From Acidilobaceae archaeon (lineage in GTDB: Archaea > Thermoproteota > Thermoprotei_A > Sulfolobales > Acidilobaceae): a DNA stretch of 51,576 nucleotides. Shown here one piece after another: positions 16,435 to 25,019 of this stretch (position 1 is its first letter; each line of letters starts with the position of its first letter). The stretch is taken from positions 1 to 51,576 of the forward strand of contig JALWEI010000005.1 of the NCBI GenBank assembly GCA_027014125.1, in the 5' to 3' direction. The notes under the pieces are model-generated. The model was not told the DNA's origin and did not search any database. It saw only the letters and a program-made list of their open reading frames with translations. The position numbers and the translations under genes are program-made.

Positions 16435-17094
16435 TTGGCAGAACTCGTACCTCCACAGGAGTACTGGTGGATGCTATTCAACTACTACCTAATCGCAGCG
16501 GTCATACTAGCGGGAGGCGTCACAATGCTCCTAGTATACTTCCTCCTCAGGTACAAGACGAGCAACGAGGATGAGTACGGGGAGGACTACCCAGGCCCGG
16601 GCAGGCTCCCCACCAGGTACGCCAAGATAGGGCCAACCAGGTACCTCCTAGTAGTGACGGGGATAATAGTCCTCGGCCTCACCGTGGCCACGTTCCCCTA
16701 CACCGAGTACGTGGAGCTAACCCCCCAGGCCCCTGACATGACGATATGGGTAACAGCCTACACATTCGGATGGAGATTCCAGTACCCCGACGAGATGGGC
16801 GGCTTCACCACGATCAACGAGGTTATAGTCCCCACCGGGACCATGGTCGAGTTCAAGGTCACCAGCCAGGACGTGTTCCACGCCTTCGGCATACCAGAGT
16901 TCAAAGGGGCTAAGGTCGACGCCATACCGGGGATCGTGAACTCCCTCTGGATCATCACGCCAGACGAGCCCGGGGAGTATGACATCTTCTGCTACGAGCT
17001 CTGCGGGGTGGGCCACAGCCTCATGGTTGCCAAGCTGAAGGTGGTCACACCCGACGAGTTCCAGAGGTTCCTGGAGGAGAAGGCCGGGAGGTGA
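16435..17094 (+). CDS. coxB: Cytochrome c oxidase subunit II
   Basis: 219 residues. Two N-terminal membrane helices (about 12-38 and 66-85) precede a periplasm-facing cupredoxin domain. The CuA site is complete: His in SQDVFHAFGIP, then CYELCGVGHSLM, with two Cys, His and Met ligands (about residues 187-198). WRFQYPDE is the aromatic electron-entry segment. The start is TTG 16435 after GGGGTG. It is the first gene of the terminal oxidase operon. The upstream 16285-16434 region is A/T-rich and probably holds the operon promoter. Confidence 0.95.
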   Translation: MAELVPPQEYWWMLFNYYLIAAVILAGGVTMLLVYFLLRYKTSNEDEYGEDYPGPGRLPTRYAKIGPTRYLLVVTGIIVLGLTVATFPYTEYVELTPQAPDMTIWVTAYTFGWRFQYPDEMGGFTTINEVIVPTGTMVEFKVTSQDVFHAFGIPEFKGAKVDAIPGIVNSLWIITPDEPGEYDIFCYELCGVGHSLMVAKLKVVTPDEFQRFLEEKAGR

Positions 17095-17099
17095 TAGGC

Positions 17100-19508
17100 A
17101 TGGCCACGTGGAGCTGGGTTAAGAGGTGGCTAACCACTACCAACCATAAGGATATCGGGATACTCTACATGGTTACGAGCATATACTTCTTCCTAGTAGC
17201 AGGAGTACTTGCGATGCTATTCAGGACACAGCTAGCCTTCCCCGAGAAGGAGATACTCATAGGCTCGGAGTTCAACCAGGCAGTAACAATACATGGCCTG
17301 CTAATGCTCCTCTGGTTCATGAGCCCCTTCGAGGTTGGCCTGGCGAACTACCTGATCCCACTCCAGATCGGGGCCAGGGACCTAGCCTTCCCGAGGCTCA
17401 ACGCCTTGAGCTACTGGCTCTACCTAGCCAGCGGGCTAGTGCTCATAGCCGGCTTCTTCGTCCCAGGCGGGGCTGCTGACATGGGCTGGACCCTCTACGC
17501 CCCGCAGAACGTGCTCCTAACCGGCGATGGTACGATACTCGCCGCGGTCGCGATCATACTGATCACGGCCTCAGTCACGGTTGGCACCGTGAACTTCGTG
17601 GTCACCATAGCGAAGATGAGGGCCCCGGGGATGACGTGGAGCAAGATACCAATGTTCACCTGGGGCGTCCTGTTCTCTGTACTGATGATGTGGCTGGCCT
17701 TCCCACCCCTAGCAGTGGGTGCTCTAGCGCTAATCCTCGACAAGATGCTCGGCACTACATTCCTGACATCGCTGGAGGGCGGCGCGCTACTGTGGGACCA
17801 TCTCTTCTGGTTCTTCGGCCACCCGGAGGTCTATGTGCTACTCCTCCCAGCCCTAGGCGCGATGGCCGATATAGTATCGGTATTCGCCAGGAGGCAGCTC
17901 TATGCCAGGAGGTTCGTCATCATATCCCTATTCGTGGCCACCGCCCTAAGCTACCTTGTGTGGATGCACCACATGTTCATAACCGGCACCAGCCTCACGG
18001 TTAGGAAGATCTTCAGCGTGACCACCGCGCTGATCTCCATACCCTTCGAGCTGGCGACACTAGCCCTGATAATGACGCTCTACAAGGGCAGGGTAGTCTA
18101 CAGGGCCCCACTACTATACGTCATAGCAGGGATCCTATTCTTCATAATCGGGGGCTCTACAGGGGTATTCCAAGCCGCCATAATACTCGATAGGGCCTTC
18201 AGGGGCACCTACTGGGTCGTAGCTCACTTCCACTACATAATGGTCGGCGCCGTACTGCTAGGCCTCCTAGGCGCGCTCTACTTCTGGTGGCCCAAGATAA
18301 CCGGGAGACTATACAACGAGAAGCTGGCCAAGATACAGCTCCTCCTACTGGGGGTTGGCGTGACAGCCACATATCTACCCCAATTCCTGCTCATGGACAT
18401 GCCTAGGAGGTACTACACGTACCCAGAGGAGTGGCTAGGCCTCAACAGGATCTCAACGCTAGGCGCCTTCATACTACTAGCCGCATTCCTGCTCGGCCTC
18501 TACATACTCATAGACTCGCTGGTCAGGGGCAAGCCAGCCCCACCCAACCCGTGGAAAGCGTGGGGCCTCGAGTGGGCAGTCCCCTCCCCGCCGCCCAGGC
18601 ACAACTATGACGGGCAACCAGTGGTCAGGGAGGACGGCTCCATAGTCTTCGTCCCAGAGCACGAGCTGGAGAGGATTGGCGTGGAGAATGTGATGAAGAG
18701 CAGCGGTAACCCCGAGCTGGCTCCAAAGGGCGTGCTACCCAACGGCGGGGCTGGCGTGAAGCACGTGCACCACGAGCACTGGAGTATGACGCCCATGCTG
18801 GTTGGCCTCTCAACCCTAGTCATGGGCCTGGGCCTTGTGGCCGGGAAGCCGGTCCTCCTCCTAGGCCTGGCGATCCTAGCCGCTGCTATAGCGAAGTGGG
18901 CTATAGACGACTATAGGGAGAGGTTCCACGAGGACGAGCCTAGGTTCAGGGAGGATTGGCCGTTCAGCGGGACCAACAAGCTGAGGCTAGGCATGTGGAC
19001 CTTCATAAGCAGCGAGGTCTTCCTCTTCGGCTCGCTGATAAGCGTCTACCTCTTCATAAGGAGCAGGAGCCTGGCATGGCCTCCAGGGTATGAGCACCAC
19101 GACCCCTATATCGGCCTGCTGAACACGATAATACTGTTCACCGGCACACTCTTCTACAGCCTAGCATACCTATATGCTAAGCATGGTAAGATGATCAAGA
19201 GCGCTGCCCTCATGCTGGGAACCATCGCCACCGGCGGCCTCTTCCTCGGCGTCAAGGCCTTCGAGTGGTGGGGGCTATTCACCCAGGGCTACGGGATCAA
19301 TAGTAGCCTACCCTTCCAGCTATACTTCGTGCTAACAGGGATACACGCCCTCCACGTCATAGCAGGGCTCATAGCAACCATATACATGGTGGCCAAGATA
19401 CTCTCAGGCAGGAGGCCCAGCCTGACATCAATACTAATGCTCGGCATTTACTGGGGTATAGTGGAGATCGTGTGGACCTTCCTGTTCCCCATGTTCTACC
19501 TAATGTAG
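17100..19508 (+). CDS. Fused cytochrome c oxidase subunits I and III
   Basis: 802 residues. Residues about 1-500 are subunit I: it starts near TTNHKDIGILY, has the heme a His in NQAVTIHGLLM, the CuB/Tyr motif FGHPEVYVLLLP, the CuB His pair WMHHMF, and the heme a3/a His in HFHYIMVG. A soluble linker (about 500-555) leads to a subunit III domain with GTNKLRLGMWTFISSEVFLFG and LTGIHALHVIAGL near the end. The I-III fusion is known from aerobic crenarchaea and some bacteria. I start at ATG 17100 because GGAGGTGAT lies 5 bases before it; the upstream GTG overlaps the coxB stop. Confidence 0.95.
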   Translation: MATWSWVKRWLTTTNHKDIGILYMVTSIYFFLVAGVLAMLFRTQLAFPEKEILIGSEFNQAVTIHGLLMLLWFMSPFEVGLANYLIPLQIGARDLAFPRLNALSYWLYLASGLVLIAGFFVPGGAADMGWTLYAPQNVLLTGDGTILAAVAIILITASVTVGTVNFVVTIAKMRAPGMTWSKIPMFTWGVLFSVLMMWLAFPPLAVGALALILDKMLGTTFLTSLEGGALLWDHLFWFFGHPEVYVLLLPALGAMADIVSVFARRQLYARRFVIISLFVATALSYLVWMHHMFITGTSLTVRKIFSVTTALISIPFELATLALIMTLYKGRVVYRAPLLYVIAGILFFIIGGSTGVFQAAIILDRAFRGTYWVVAHFHYIMVGAVLLGLLGALYFWWPKITGRLYNEKLAKIQLLLLGVGVTATYLPQFLLMDMPRRYYTYPEEWLGLNRISTLGAFILLAAFLLGLYILIDSLVRGKPAPPNPWKAWGLEWAVPSPPPRHNYDGQPVVREDGSIVFVPEHELERIGVENVMKSSGNPELAPKGVLPNGGAGVKHVHHEHWSMTPMLVGLSTLVMGLGLVAGKPVLLLGLAILAAAIAKWAIDDYRERFHEDEPRFREDWPFSGTNKLRLGMWTFISSEVFLFGSLISVYLFIRSRSLAWPPGYEHHDPYIGLLNTIILFTGTLFYSLAYLYAKHGKMIKSAALMLGTIATGGLFLGVKAFEWWGLFTQGYGINSSLPFQLYFVLTGIHALHVIAGLIATIYMVAKILSGRRPSLTSILMLGIYWGIVEIVWTFLFPMFYLM

Positions 19509-19520
19509 GGGGTGATCGTT

Positions 19521-19805
19521 GTGGGCGAGAGGGATGCTCTGGTCTACGTGGGGGCCTGGGGGGCCCTGATCTCAACGGCGATACTCGAGGTCCAGCTAAT
19601 ACTGCTGGGCATAGTGCAGAACCTGACAGCCTTCCTCCTATCAATGGCTGTGATACAATCGGTGATAATAGCCTACGCCTACCAGCACCTGAGAGAGGAG
19701 AGGAGCTCCACCGCGATAATGCCATTCACATCATTCATAATGCTCCTGGTACTAGTCTCGGCGGCGATAACCAGCGTGCTTGCATGCACACCATACCTGG
19801 GGTGA
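19521..19805 (+). CDS. Cytochrome oxidase subunit IV-like membrane protein
   Basis: 94 residues, three hydrophobic segments: VYVGAWGALISTAILEVQLILLG, LTAFLLSMAVIQSVIIAYAY and FTSFIMLLVLVSAAITSVL. Size, three-helix layout and position right after the I-III fusion fit prokaryotic subunit IV (CyoD-like) proteins. I prefer GTG 19521 since GGGGGTGAT lies upstream with good spacing; GTG 19512 would place the ribosome site inside the gene. Small subunit IV proteins support oxidase assembly. Confidence 0.8.
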   Translation: MGERDALVYVGAWGALISTAILEVQLILLGIVQNLTAFLLSMAVIQSVIIAYAYQHLREERSSTAIMPFTSFIMLLVLVSAAITSVLACTPYLG

Positions 19806-19825
19806 CCCCGGGGTTGGAGGGCAGG

Positions 19826-19903
19826 ATGCTAGTGATAACAGGACTGGCGGCCGCAGGCCTATTACTCCTAGCTGCCATAGTCTACGTCCTCCTCGCCGGC
19901 TAA
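19826..19903 (+). CDS. 25-residue single-helix membrane peptide in the oxidase operon
   Basis: A tiny frame encodes MLVITGLAAAGLLLLAAIVY followed by VLLAG, one continuous membrane helix. A strong ribosome site (GGAGGGCAGG) stands directly before the ATG, and the gene lies 20 bases after the subunit IV-like gene. Terminal oxidases of bacteria and thermophiles often carry short single-helix subunits (for example subunit IIa of ba3 oxidase), so an accessory oxidase subunit is a reasonable inference. There is no conserved motif beyond hydrophobicity. Confidence 0.55.
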   Translation: MLVITGLAAAGLLLLAAIVYVLLAG

Positions 19904-19997
19904 CCCTCCATACATATTTTCCATGCTCAATTACATATTCCAATGTAATCACCCGGGATCTCCTCACCCCCGCCATGGGTAGCAGCGGGGGCCTGCA

Positions 19998-20450
19998 ATG
20001 GATGCAAAAAGACTGTACATGGTGTCCCTCGCCTCGATAACACTCATGGCCCTAACCATAGTCATAGGAGGGCTCGTGAAGGCCCACGGGGCGGGGCTCG
20101 CATGCGGTACGGATTGGCCGCACTGCAATGGGGTGCTCATACCGGACCTCACAGATAGGGGCGTGCTCCTGGAGTATATGCATAGGGTTGTTGGGGGCCT
20201 GGCGTACCTCACAATAGCCTACATAGCGCTGACCCTCCTACGCCACGGCGAGAGGGGGCTCGCCTCCCTCGCACTAGCCGCACTCGCCGCCATAACGGTG
20301 CAAGTCCTCCTCGGCATGGCTGTGGTTAGGAGCCTCCTGGACCAGTACCTTGTCGCCGCCCACCTGTCCATGGCGATGGCTTCCCTCGTCGGCGCGACCG
20401 CGCTGACCGTGCTCCTAAGGGTCAGGGCTACGGGGGCTTGCAGGGGTTGA
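19998..20450 (+). CDS. ctaA: Heme A synthase, compact archaeal form
   Basis: 150 residues, about half the length of bacterial CtaA, with four membrane helices. It has the family's opening helix ending GGLVKAHGAGLACGTDWPHC (Cys pair about residues 36 and 43) and the heme-ligand segment EYMHRVVGG (His about 62). A second His lies in VAAHLSMAMASLVG. The compact four-helix form is known from Aeropyrum pernix and converts heme O to heme A. No heme O synthase (CtaB) gene is visible in the window. The 3' end overlaps the SCO-type gene. Confidence 0.92.
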   Translation: MDAKRLYMVSLASITLMALTIVIGGLVKAHGAGLACGTDWPHCNGVLIPDLTDRGVLLEYMHRVVGGLAYLTIAYIALTLLRHGERGLASLALAALAAITVQVLLGMAVVRSLLDQYLVAAHLSMAMASLVGATALTVLLRVRATGACRG

Positions 20451-21142
20451 AGCTAGGCCTCAAACATATGGCGGCCACCCTAGTCTTCATACTCGGCTTC
20501 TCTATATCCCTCAACCTCTACCTCTACTTCGAGGGCTACTATAAGAAGGCCGAGCCAGAGATACAGGACCTTATGGGCGCCTCCAGCGACGTGTTCCAGG
20601 TTAACAAGAGCATGTTCCCCATGGAACTAGAGACCACGGCAGGACGGGTCAGAATCCCCGTAGAGGGCAGGATAAACGTGTTCGTACCCCAGTACATAAA
20701 CTGCCCTGATATATGCCATATCGAGACTATGATAATGGTTTATGTCATGAATAAGAGCCTAGAGGAGGGGTGGGCGGATAGGGTTGCATGGGTGACTGTG
20801 GAGGTAGACCCCTGGAGCACCAGCGAGGAGGGAGTGAGGGAGTACATGGAGGGGGTTGCAGGCCCCCTGCTTGAGAGGGGGGTCACCTGGATCTGGGTCC
20901 TCGACCGGGGCGAGGGCCTAGACAAGCTGTGGGGGCAGCTGGGGATCAAGTCCCAGAAGGACCCTGAGACGGGGCTGGTCGGGCACACGGCCGGCTTCTA
21001 CATAGTCAGCGGCGATGGCTTCATAATGTACTATATAAAGCCGAAGACCACGGCCGTGGGGAATGCTTGGGAGAATCCTAGGGACGTGGCCGAGGGCCTC
21101 TACAGGGTGCTCCGCTACCTGGCGCTCGATGGCGATAGCTAA
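20438..21142 (+). CDS. SCO1/SenC-type copper chaperone
   Basis: 234 residues with an N-terminal membrane anchor (about 10-30). The copper-binding motif appears as YINCPDICHIE (CxxxC, about 88-92) and the third ligand His as GHTAGFYIVSGDGF (about 184). A thioredoxin-like fold is implied by VTVEVDPWSTSEEGVREYME. SCO proteins deliver copper to the CuA centre of subunit II, encoded at the start of this operon. The start is uncertain: TTG 20438 is used, while TTG 20447 and ATG 20468 are alternatives. Confidence 0.88.
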   Translation: MQGLKLGLKHMAATLVFILGFSISLNLYLYFEGYYKKAEPEIQDLMGASSDVFQVNKSMFPMELETTAGRVRIPVEGRINVFVPQYINCPDICHIETMIMVYVMNKSLEEGWADRVAWVTVEVDPWSTSEEGVREYMEGVAGPLLERGVTWIWVLDRGEGLDKLWGQLGIKSQKDPETGLVGHTAGFYIVSGDGFIMYYIKPKTTAVGNAWENPRDVAEGLYRVLRYLALDGDS

Positions 21143-21190
21143 ATATATACTACACCCTCTAATACAACAAAAAAACTTTTTAGCATAACG

Positions 21191-21784
21191 GTGCCCGGAG
21201 TGAAGGGACTACCACTCGCGGCCACGATACTCCTAATACTAGCCCTAGCAGGCTACGCAACCCAGACCACCCAAGCACAGCCAAGCCCCGAAGAGGCCAG
21301 ACAGATATTCGAGAACATAGGATGCATAAGCTGCCACGCAGGCAAGCCACTCCAGCCAGCGGCAAGCTGGGACCTAATCATACAGTTCATGGAAGACTGG
21401 AGCCAGAAGTACCCGAGCATAGACGAGGCGATAAGAAACGAGGTAACATACTACGGGGGCCAGAAGTTCAACAGCTTCGACGAGCTCATGGAGAGGATGA
21501 GCCAGAACGTGGGCAAGACCCGGAACGACCCCGAGATACAGCAGCTAGAAGCCTTCTTCAGAAGCTTCTGGGGCGAGCAGCAGACCGAGACGCAGACACA
21601 AGAGGAGACAACCCAGGCAGCAGAGCAGACAGAGGCCCCAACAGAGACGCAGACACCGGAGGAGCAGGTAGAGGGCGTCAGGGGCGGAGAGGAGCCCAAG
21701 GCCGGAATCACGCTCACCGTCGTCAGCATAGCACTAGTAATACTAATCACAGTCGTAGCCGCTGTATACCTAACAAGGAGATAA
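21191..21784 (+). CDS. Membrane-tethered monoheme cytochrome c
   Basis: 197 residues from GTG 21191. A signal peptide (LPLAATILLILALAGYA) is followed by a small domain with one heme site, NIGCISCHAGK (CxxCH, about residues 44-48). A Thr/Glu/Gln-rich linker (about 132-165) leads to a C-terminal membrane helix (LTVVSIALVILITVVAAVYL) and RR stop-transfer. Met ligands are possible in the helix around ERMSQNVG. It is well placed to carry electrons to the CuA site of the oxidase encoded upstream. A/T-rich DNA at 21141-21185 with TAAATATATAC suggests its own promoter. Confidence 0.85.
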   Translation: MPGVKGLPLAATILLILALAGYATQTTQAQPSPEEARQIFENIGCISCHAGKPLQPAASWDLIIQFMEDWSQKYPSIDEAIRNEVTYYGGQKFNSFDELMERMSQNVGKTRNDPEIQQLEAFFRSFWGEQQTETQTQEETTQAAEQTEAPTETQTPEEQVEGVRGGEEPKAGITLTVVSIALVILITVVAAVYLTRR

Positions 21785-21834
21785 GCCAGCCCGGGCCCCC
21801 GGCTGGGGGCGTCATTCACCTCCTCTTTACCACC

Positions 21835-22905
21835 TTAAGCACCCGGCAGGCTACGGGGCCTCCTAACCACTACCTCACCCCACGCACCCTCCAAGAGCCC
21901 CTTGGACTCGAGGAGTACTGCAAGCCATGCAGGGGCCTCCTCCCTCCTACCCCTCCTAAGCTCGACCTCGAAGCCCAGAACCTCAACCCCACTTATGCTT
22001 GTCGAGGCGACCACCTCCAGGGTGCCCCTGAAGGGGGAGAGCCTCCTAGGCTCCGGGGTGAAGCCGTGGGTTGCCTCCTGCGCTATGAGCCCTGCTTTCC
22101 CGTTGAGGGTTCCAGGCACCCTTGTAAGCCTGGTTGGGTCCTGGGTTACCTGGTGGTCTACACCGGGCCTCCATCCTTGGACTGAGCTCGTTATCCTGTC
22201 CCTCCACTCCTCTCCTAGGGCCTCCTCGATGCTTGTCCCCGCCTCGAGGCCTAGGATCTCCGCTATCCGCCCCCTCCACCCTGGATCCTCCCTGCTTGGG
22301 GTGGCTGGTGAGACCCCCTTCCGGGGCTGGGGGAATATCTTTGCTGGGTCTAGGTCGGAGGCTGTTAGGTATACTGCTATCCTCCTCCTGGCCTCTCTCG
22401 ATAGGGTTAGGATCTCGGGGCTCGTGGCCTTTATGTGGAAGCCCTTGTGCCCGGTGTAGTATATGCGGGGCTTGAGGCCCATGTCCCTCTCCAGTATAGA
22501 GGCGGCCCTCTGGGCCTCCTTGTAGGCCTTCTCTAGGCAGTCGTCGCCGGGGATCCCCTCCCTGACTGTGCAGCCCTCCCCGGGCTCCGGGTCTATGTCT
22601 ACCAGTAGCTCGGAGCCTGTCCACCCCTTCTCCTCCATGCTCCCCGCGTCGGGGACCTCGTAGAGTGCTATGGAGTAGTAGGCCTGCCGCGGGTGGTTCT
22701 CCTCCAGGTACGCCCGTAGCTCTTCTAGGCTTGTGAAGGACTTGTGCCTAACGTATGTGTCTGTCTCGAATGGCTGGAACGCGAATTCCCGCCTCGTGAT
22801 CTCGGGCGGCTCCCCGAGGGGGGGCTTTAGGCTATAGTATGCCCTGTAGAGCTGGGGGAGCCAGCCTCGGCCCCTGACCCTGACTACCCTCTCCCTAGCG
22901 TACAA
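21835..22905 (-). CDS. priS: DNA primase small (catalytic) subunit
   Basis: 356 residues. Archaeal/eukaryotic primase features: YRAYYSLKPPLGEPPEITRR at the start, REFAFQPF then YVRHKSF, catalytic acidic motif ELLVDIDPEPG (about residues 99-109), a possible Cys pair of the zinc knob in GCTVREGIPGDDCLEKA, and YYTGHKGFHIKAT. The VDHQVTQDPTRLTRVPGTLNGK region is the conserved nucleotide-contact segment. PriS makes RNA/DNA primers with PriL, which is not in the window. The start is TTG 22905. Confidence 0.93.
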   Translation of the reverse strand: MYARERVVRVRGRGWLPQLYRAYYSLKPPLGEPPEITRREFAFQPFETDTYVRHKSFTSLEELRAYLEENHPRQAYYSIALYEVPDAGSMEEKGWTGSELLVDIDPEPGEGCTVREGIPGDDCLEKAYKEAQRAASILERDMGLKPRIYYTGHKGFHIKATSPEILTLSREARRRIAVYLTASDLDPAKIFPQPRKGVSPATPSREDPGWRGRIAEILGLEAGTSIEEALGEEWRDRITSSVQGWRPGVDHQVTQDPTRLTRVPGTLNGKAGLIAQEATHGFTPEPRRLSPFRGTLEVVASTSISGVEVLGFEVELRRGRREEAPAWLAVLLESKGLLEGAWGEVVVRRPRSLPGA

Positions 22906-22980
22906 TGCCCTGGGGGCACCCCTACCGCCTGGTGGGTGTGAAGGGCTTTATAGGGGTAGGTGTGATCCTAGCTTGGGTGC

Positions 22981-23259
22981 ATGGTGGTGGCTGAGCCTAG
23001 GCCAGTTAACCCTCTGAGGTACCTTAGGGATGCCGTGAATACCCAGATCTACGTGAGGCTGAAGGATGGGAGCGAGTACCTTGGCACGCTCCTCGTCACG
23101 GACTCTACGATGAACCTGATACTGGATGACACCATAGAGCTGCGGGGTGGAGGGAAGAGGATCGTGGCTAAGATAGGCAAAGCCATGATCAGGGGCAGCA
23201 TGGTCCAGTACATAAGCTTCGACCCCGACAAGGCTGCCGAGGAGGCGCTCACCAGCTAG
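22981..23259 (+). CDS. Sm-like archaeal RNA-binding protein (SmAP)
   Basis: 92 residues. Sm1 motif in TQIYVRLKDGSEYLGTLLVTDSTMNLILDD, and Sm2 motif KIGKAMIRGSMVQYIS (about 64-79). It should form a heptameric ring that binds U-rich RNA. A TATA-like CTTTATAG lies about 30-37 bases before ATG 22981, so the mRNA may be nearly leaderless. The last 4 bases overlap the convergent nucS gene; priS is divergent. Confidence 0.93.
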   Translation: MVVAEPRPVNPLRYLRDAVNTQIYVRLKDGSEYLGTLLVTDSTMNLILDDTIELRGGGKRIVAKIGKAMIRGSMVQYISFDPDKAAEEALTS

Positions 23260-24068
23260 TCCGGGAGGAACCTCAGTATACCACTACTCCTCCTAGCCCT
23301 AGCCTTGAGCCTCTCGTACAGAGCGTGGAGGTCTATCCTCCTATACTCCAGCCCCTCCCTCTCCAGCCTGTATATCGCAGCCTCCGTGGCGTCCGGGGCT
23401 ACTAGTATGCCCCTAACCCTCCTCCCCTGCCTCCTTAGGTGGCCCACGTACCTTGCCAGCTGCTTGGCCGCCTCCTCCCCCGCCTTGACCCTCTTGATCT
23501 CTATCACCACCAGGTTCCCCTCCCTGTCGACCGCGTAGAGGTCTATGAAGCCAGGGGCCACCTTCTTCTCCACCTCCACTATCCTAAGGCCCTCCTCAAC
23601 TATGCCCGGGTCCTCCGCTATCAGGTCCCTTATCTCGTGCTCGTTCAGGTACATCCAGAATCCCCCCTCCTCTGGGTTGACGAGCGTGGCCACCACGTGG
23701 ATCTTGCCACACCTGGCGATGAGCACCTCCCTAGGCCTCCTCCTCACCGCCTTCAGGACGAGTAGCCCATCCTCCACTGATACGGTGATGGATGAGGTGT
23801 CTGGCTGCCAGTTGTCTGGCCTGAAGCCCCGGGGGCCGTGTATGATCACGCTCCCATCGGGCTTAACTATGATGAGCCTATCCCCCGGCGTGGCCCTGCT
23901 CGCCGATCTGCCCTCATACTCTACCATGCAGTTGGCGTACATAGCAACCCAGGCGTGGGAGTCTATGGCCTTGGAGAGCGCTTGCCTCGCCTCCTCCAGG
24001 CCTGGCTCCTGTAGCACCTCTCCCAGGGGCACGCTATACCGCCTCCGGGCCCTCCCTTTGGGCTTCAT
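23256..24068 (-). CDS. nucS: Endonuclease NucS / EndoMS
   Basis: 270 residues. N-terminal domain: NCMVEYEGRSASRATPGDRL, KPDGSVIIHGPRGFRPDNWQ. C-terminal RecB-like nuclease: GFIDLYAVDREGNLVVIEIKR (Asp about 183, Glu and Lys of the ExK motif about 193-195) and the QLARYVGHL helix. NucS/EndoMS cuts both strands at mismatches in archaea that lack MutS/MutL, and usually works with PCNA. The C-terminal tail GILRFLPD may serve as a PCNA-contact peptide, but this is only a suggestion. Confidence 0.93.
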   Translation of the reverse strand: MKPKGRARRRYSVPLGEVLQEPGLEEARQALSKAIDSHAWVAMYANCMVEYEGRSASRATPGDRLIIVKPDGSVIIHGPRGFRPDNWQPDTSSITVSVEDGLLVLKAVRRRPREVLIARCGKIHVVATLVNPEEGGFWMYLNEHEIRDLIAEDPGIVEEGLRIVEVEKKVAPGFIDLYAVDREGNLVVIEIKRVKAGEEAAKQLARYVGHLRRQGRRVRGILVAPDATEAAIYRLEREGLEYRRIDLHALYERLKARARRSSGILRFLPD

Positions 24069-24165
24069 GGCTTGAGGGGGTTATTCTGGGGTGATACCGT
24101 GGCTCCTCCTCATTACCCTGGTGGCCGGGTATATACTGTAGTACTGGGTGAGGTGTAGATAGGTT

Positions 24166-25005
24166 ATGGTAGTAGGGACGCTGAAGAAGCTACTGGGCAT
24201 TGGGGTGGGTAGGGAGTGGGCTAGCGGGGCCGAGGCTCAGGACCCTGCCGACGCCTACGGCTTCCCCGCTGCTGAGATAGACTATGACGACATAATAGCT
24301 AGGCTCCAGGTAGCGAAGATGGAGATTGATAGGATGAAGTACCAGCTCCTGAGCGAGATAGACAAGCTGAACACCAGCCTGCTGGAGGCGGCTAGGAGGA
24401 GGAATATGGATGCTATGGAGGAGTACGCTGCGGAGATAGTGCTCAAGAAGAAGGTGCTGAAGAGCGTGATAATGTACCAGAAGCTGATAAACATAGCGAT
24501 CAACAGGGTGAACGAGGCCAGGAGCATAGAGTCCCTGGTCAAGGCCCTAGCACCGCTAGACTACGCGATGAGGGGCATGAACGAGTTCCTATACACCATG
24601 AGCCCGGAGATAGTGACGAAGCTCAACGCGATCAAGGAGTCCACCGAGAGGCTGATAAGGGGCACCGACATGCTAGCCAACGGCCTGCCACGCGGCAGGG
24701 TCAACCTGGGTATAGACGAGGAGGTGAAGAGGGAGATAGCCAGGGCGCTGAGGGAGGCACAGGTGGAGAGCGACAAGCTCATACCGAACATACCCATACA
24801 GGGGATAGCCAGGGAGAAGATAAAGAAGAGGGACCTCGAGAAGGAGCTGCTGGACTACATAAAGAAGAGCGGGGGTGTAATCAACCTCAAGAAGGCTGCC
24901 GAGGAGCTCGGTGTCGACGTGGCGGAGCTGAAGAAGGCCCTATACAGGCTACAGGAGAAGGGCCTGATCAAGGTCTCCAGGGGCAGGAGCCTACAGGAGG
25001 CCTAG
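24166..25005 (+). CDS. cdvB: CdvB-type ESCRT-III cell division protein
   Basis: 279 residues. Helical ESCRT-III core about residues 38-185 (MEIDRMKYQLLSEIDKLNTS, ALAPLDYAMRGMNEFLYTMS). A Pro-rich segment KLIPNIPIQGI (about 205-215) fits the MIT-interacting motif 2 that recruits CdvC. A C-terminal winged-helix domain (about 224-275, LLDYIKKSGGVINLKKAAEE) is the part that binds CdvA in crenarchaea. It forms the division ring that CdvC remodels. cdvC follows 14 bases downstream. Confidence 0.93.
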   Translation: MVVGTLKKLLGIGVGREWASGAEAQDPADAYGFPAAEIDYDDIIARLQVAKMEIDRMKYQLLSEIDKLNTSLLEAARRRNMDAMEEYAAEIVLKKKVLKSVIMYQKLINIAINRVNEARSIESLVKALAPLDYAMRGMNEFLYTMSPEIVTKLNAIKESTERLIRGTDMLANGLPRGRVNLGIDEEVKREIARALREAQVESDKLIPNIPIQGIAREKIKKRDLEKELLDYIKKSGGVINLKKAAEELGVDVAELKKALYRLQEKGLIKVSRGRSLQEA

Positions 25006-25019
25006 GGGGGATACGGGGG

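Noticed and set aside
21322-22185. 287-codon plus-strand frame over the cytochrome c gene and the end of priS
   Set aside because: Its translation is low-complexity (Arg/Gly/Pro-rich) and it crosses two well-supported genes in another frame. It is a by-product of G/C-rich codons.
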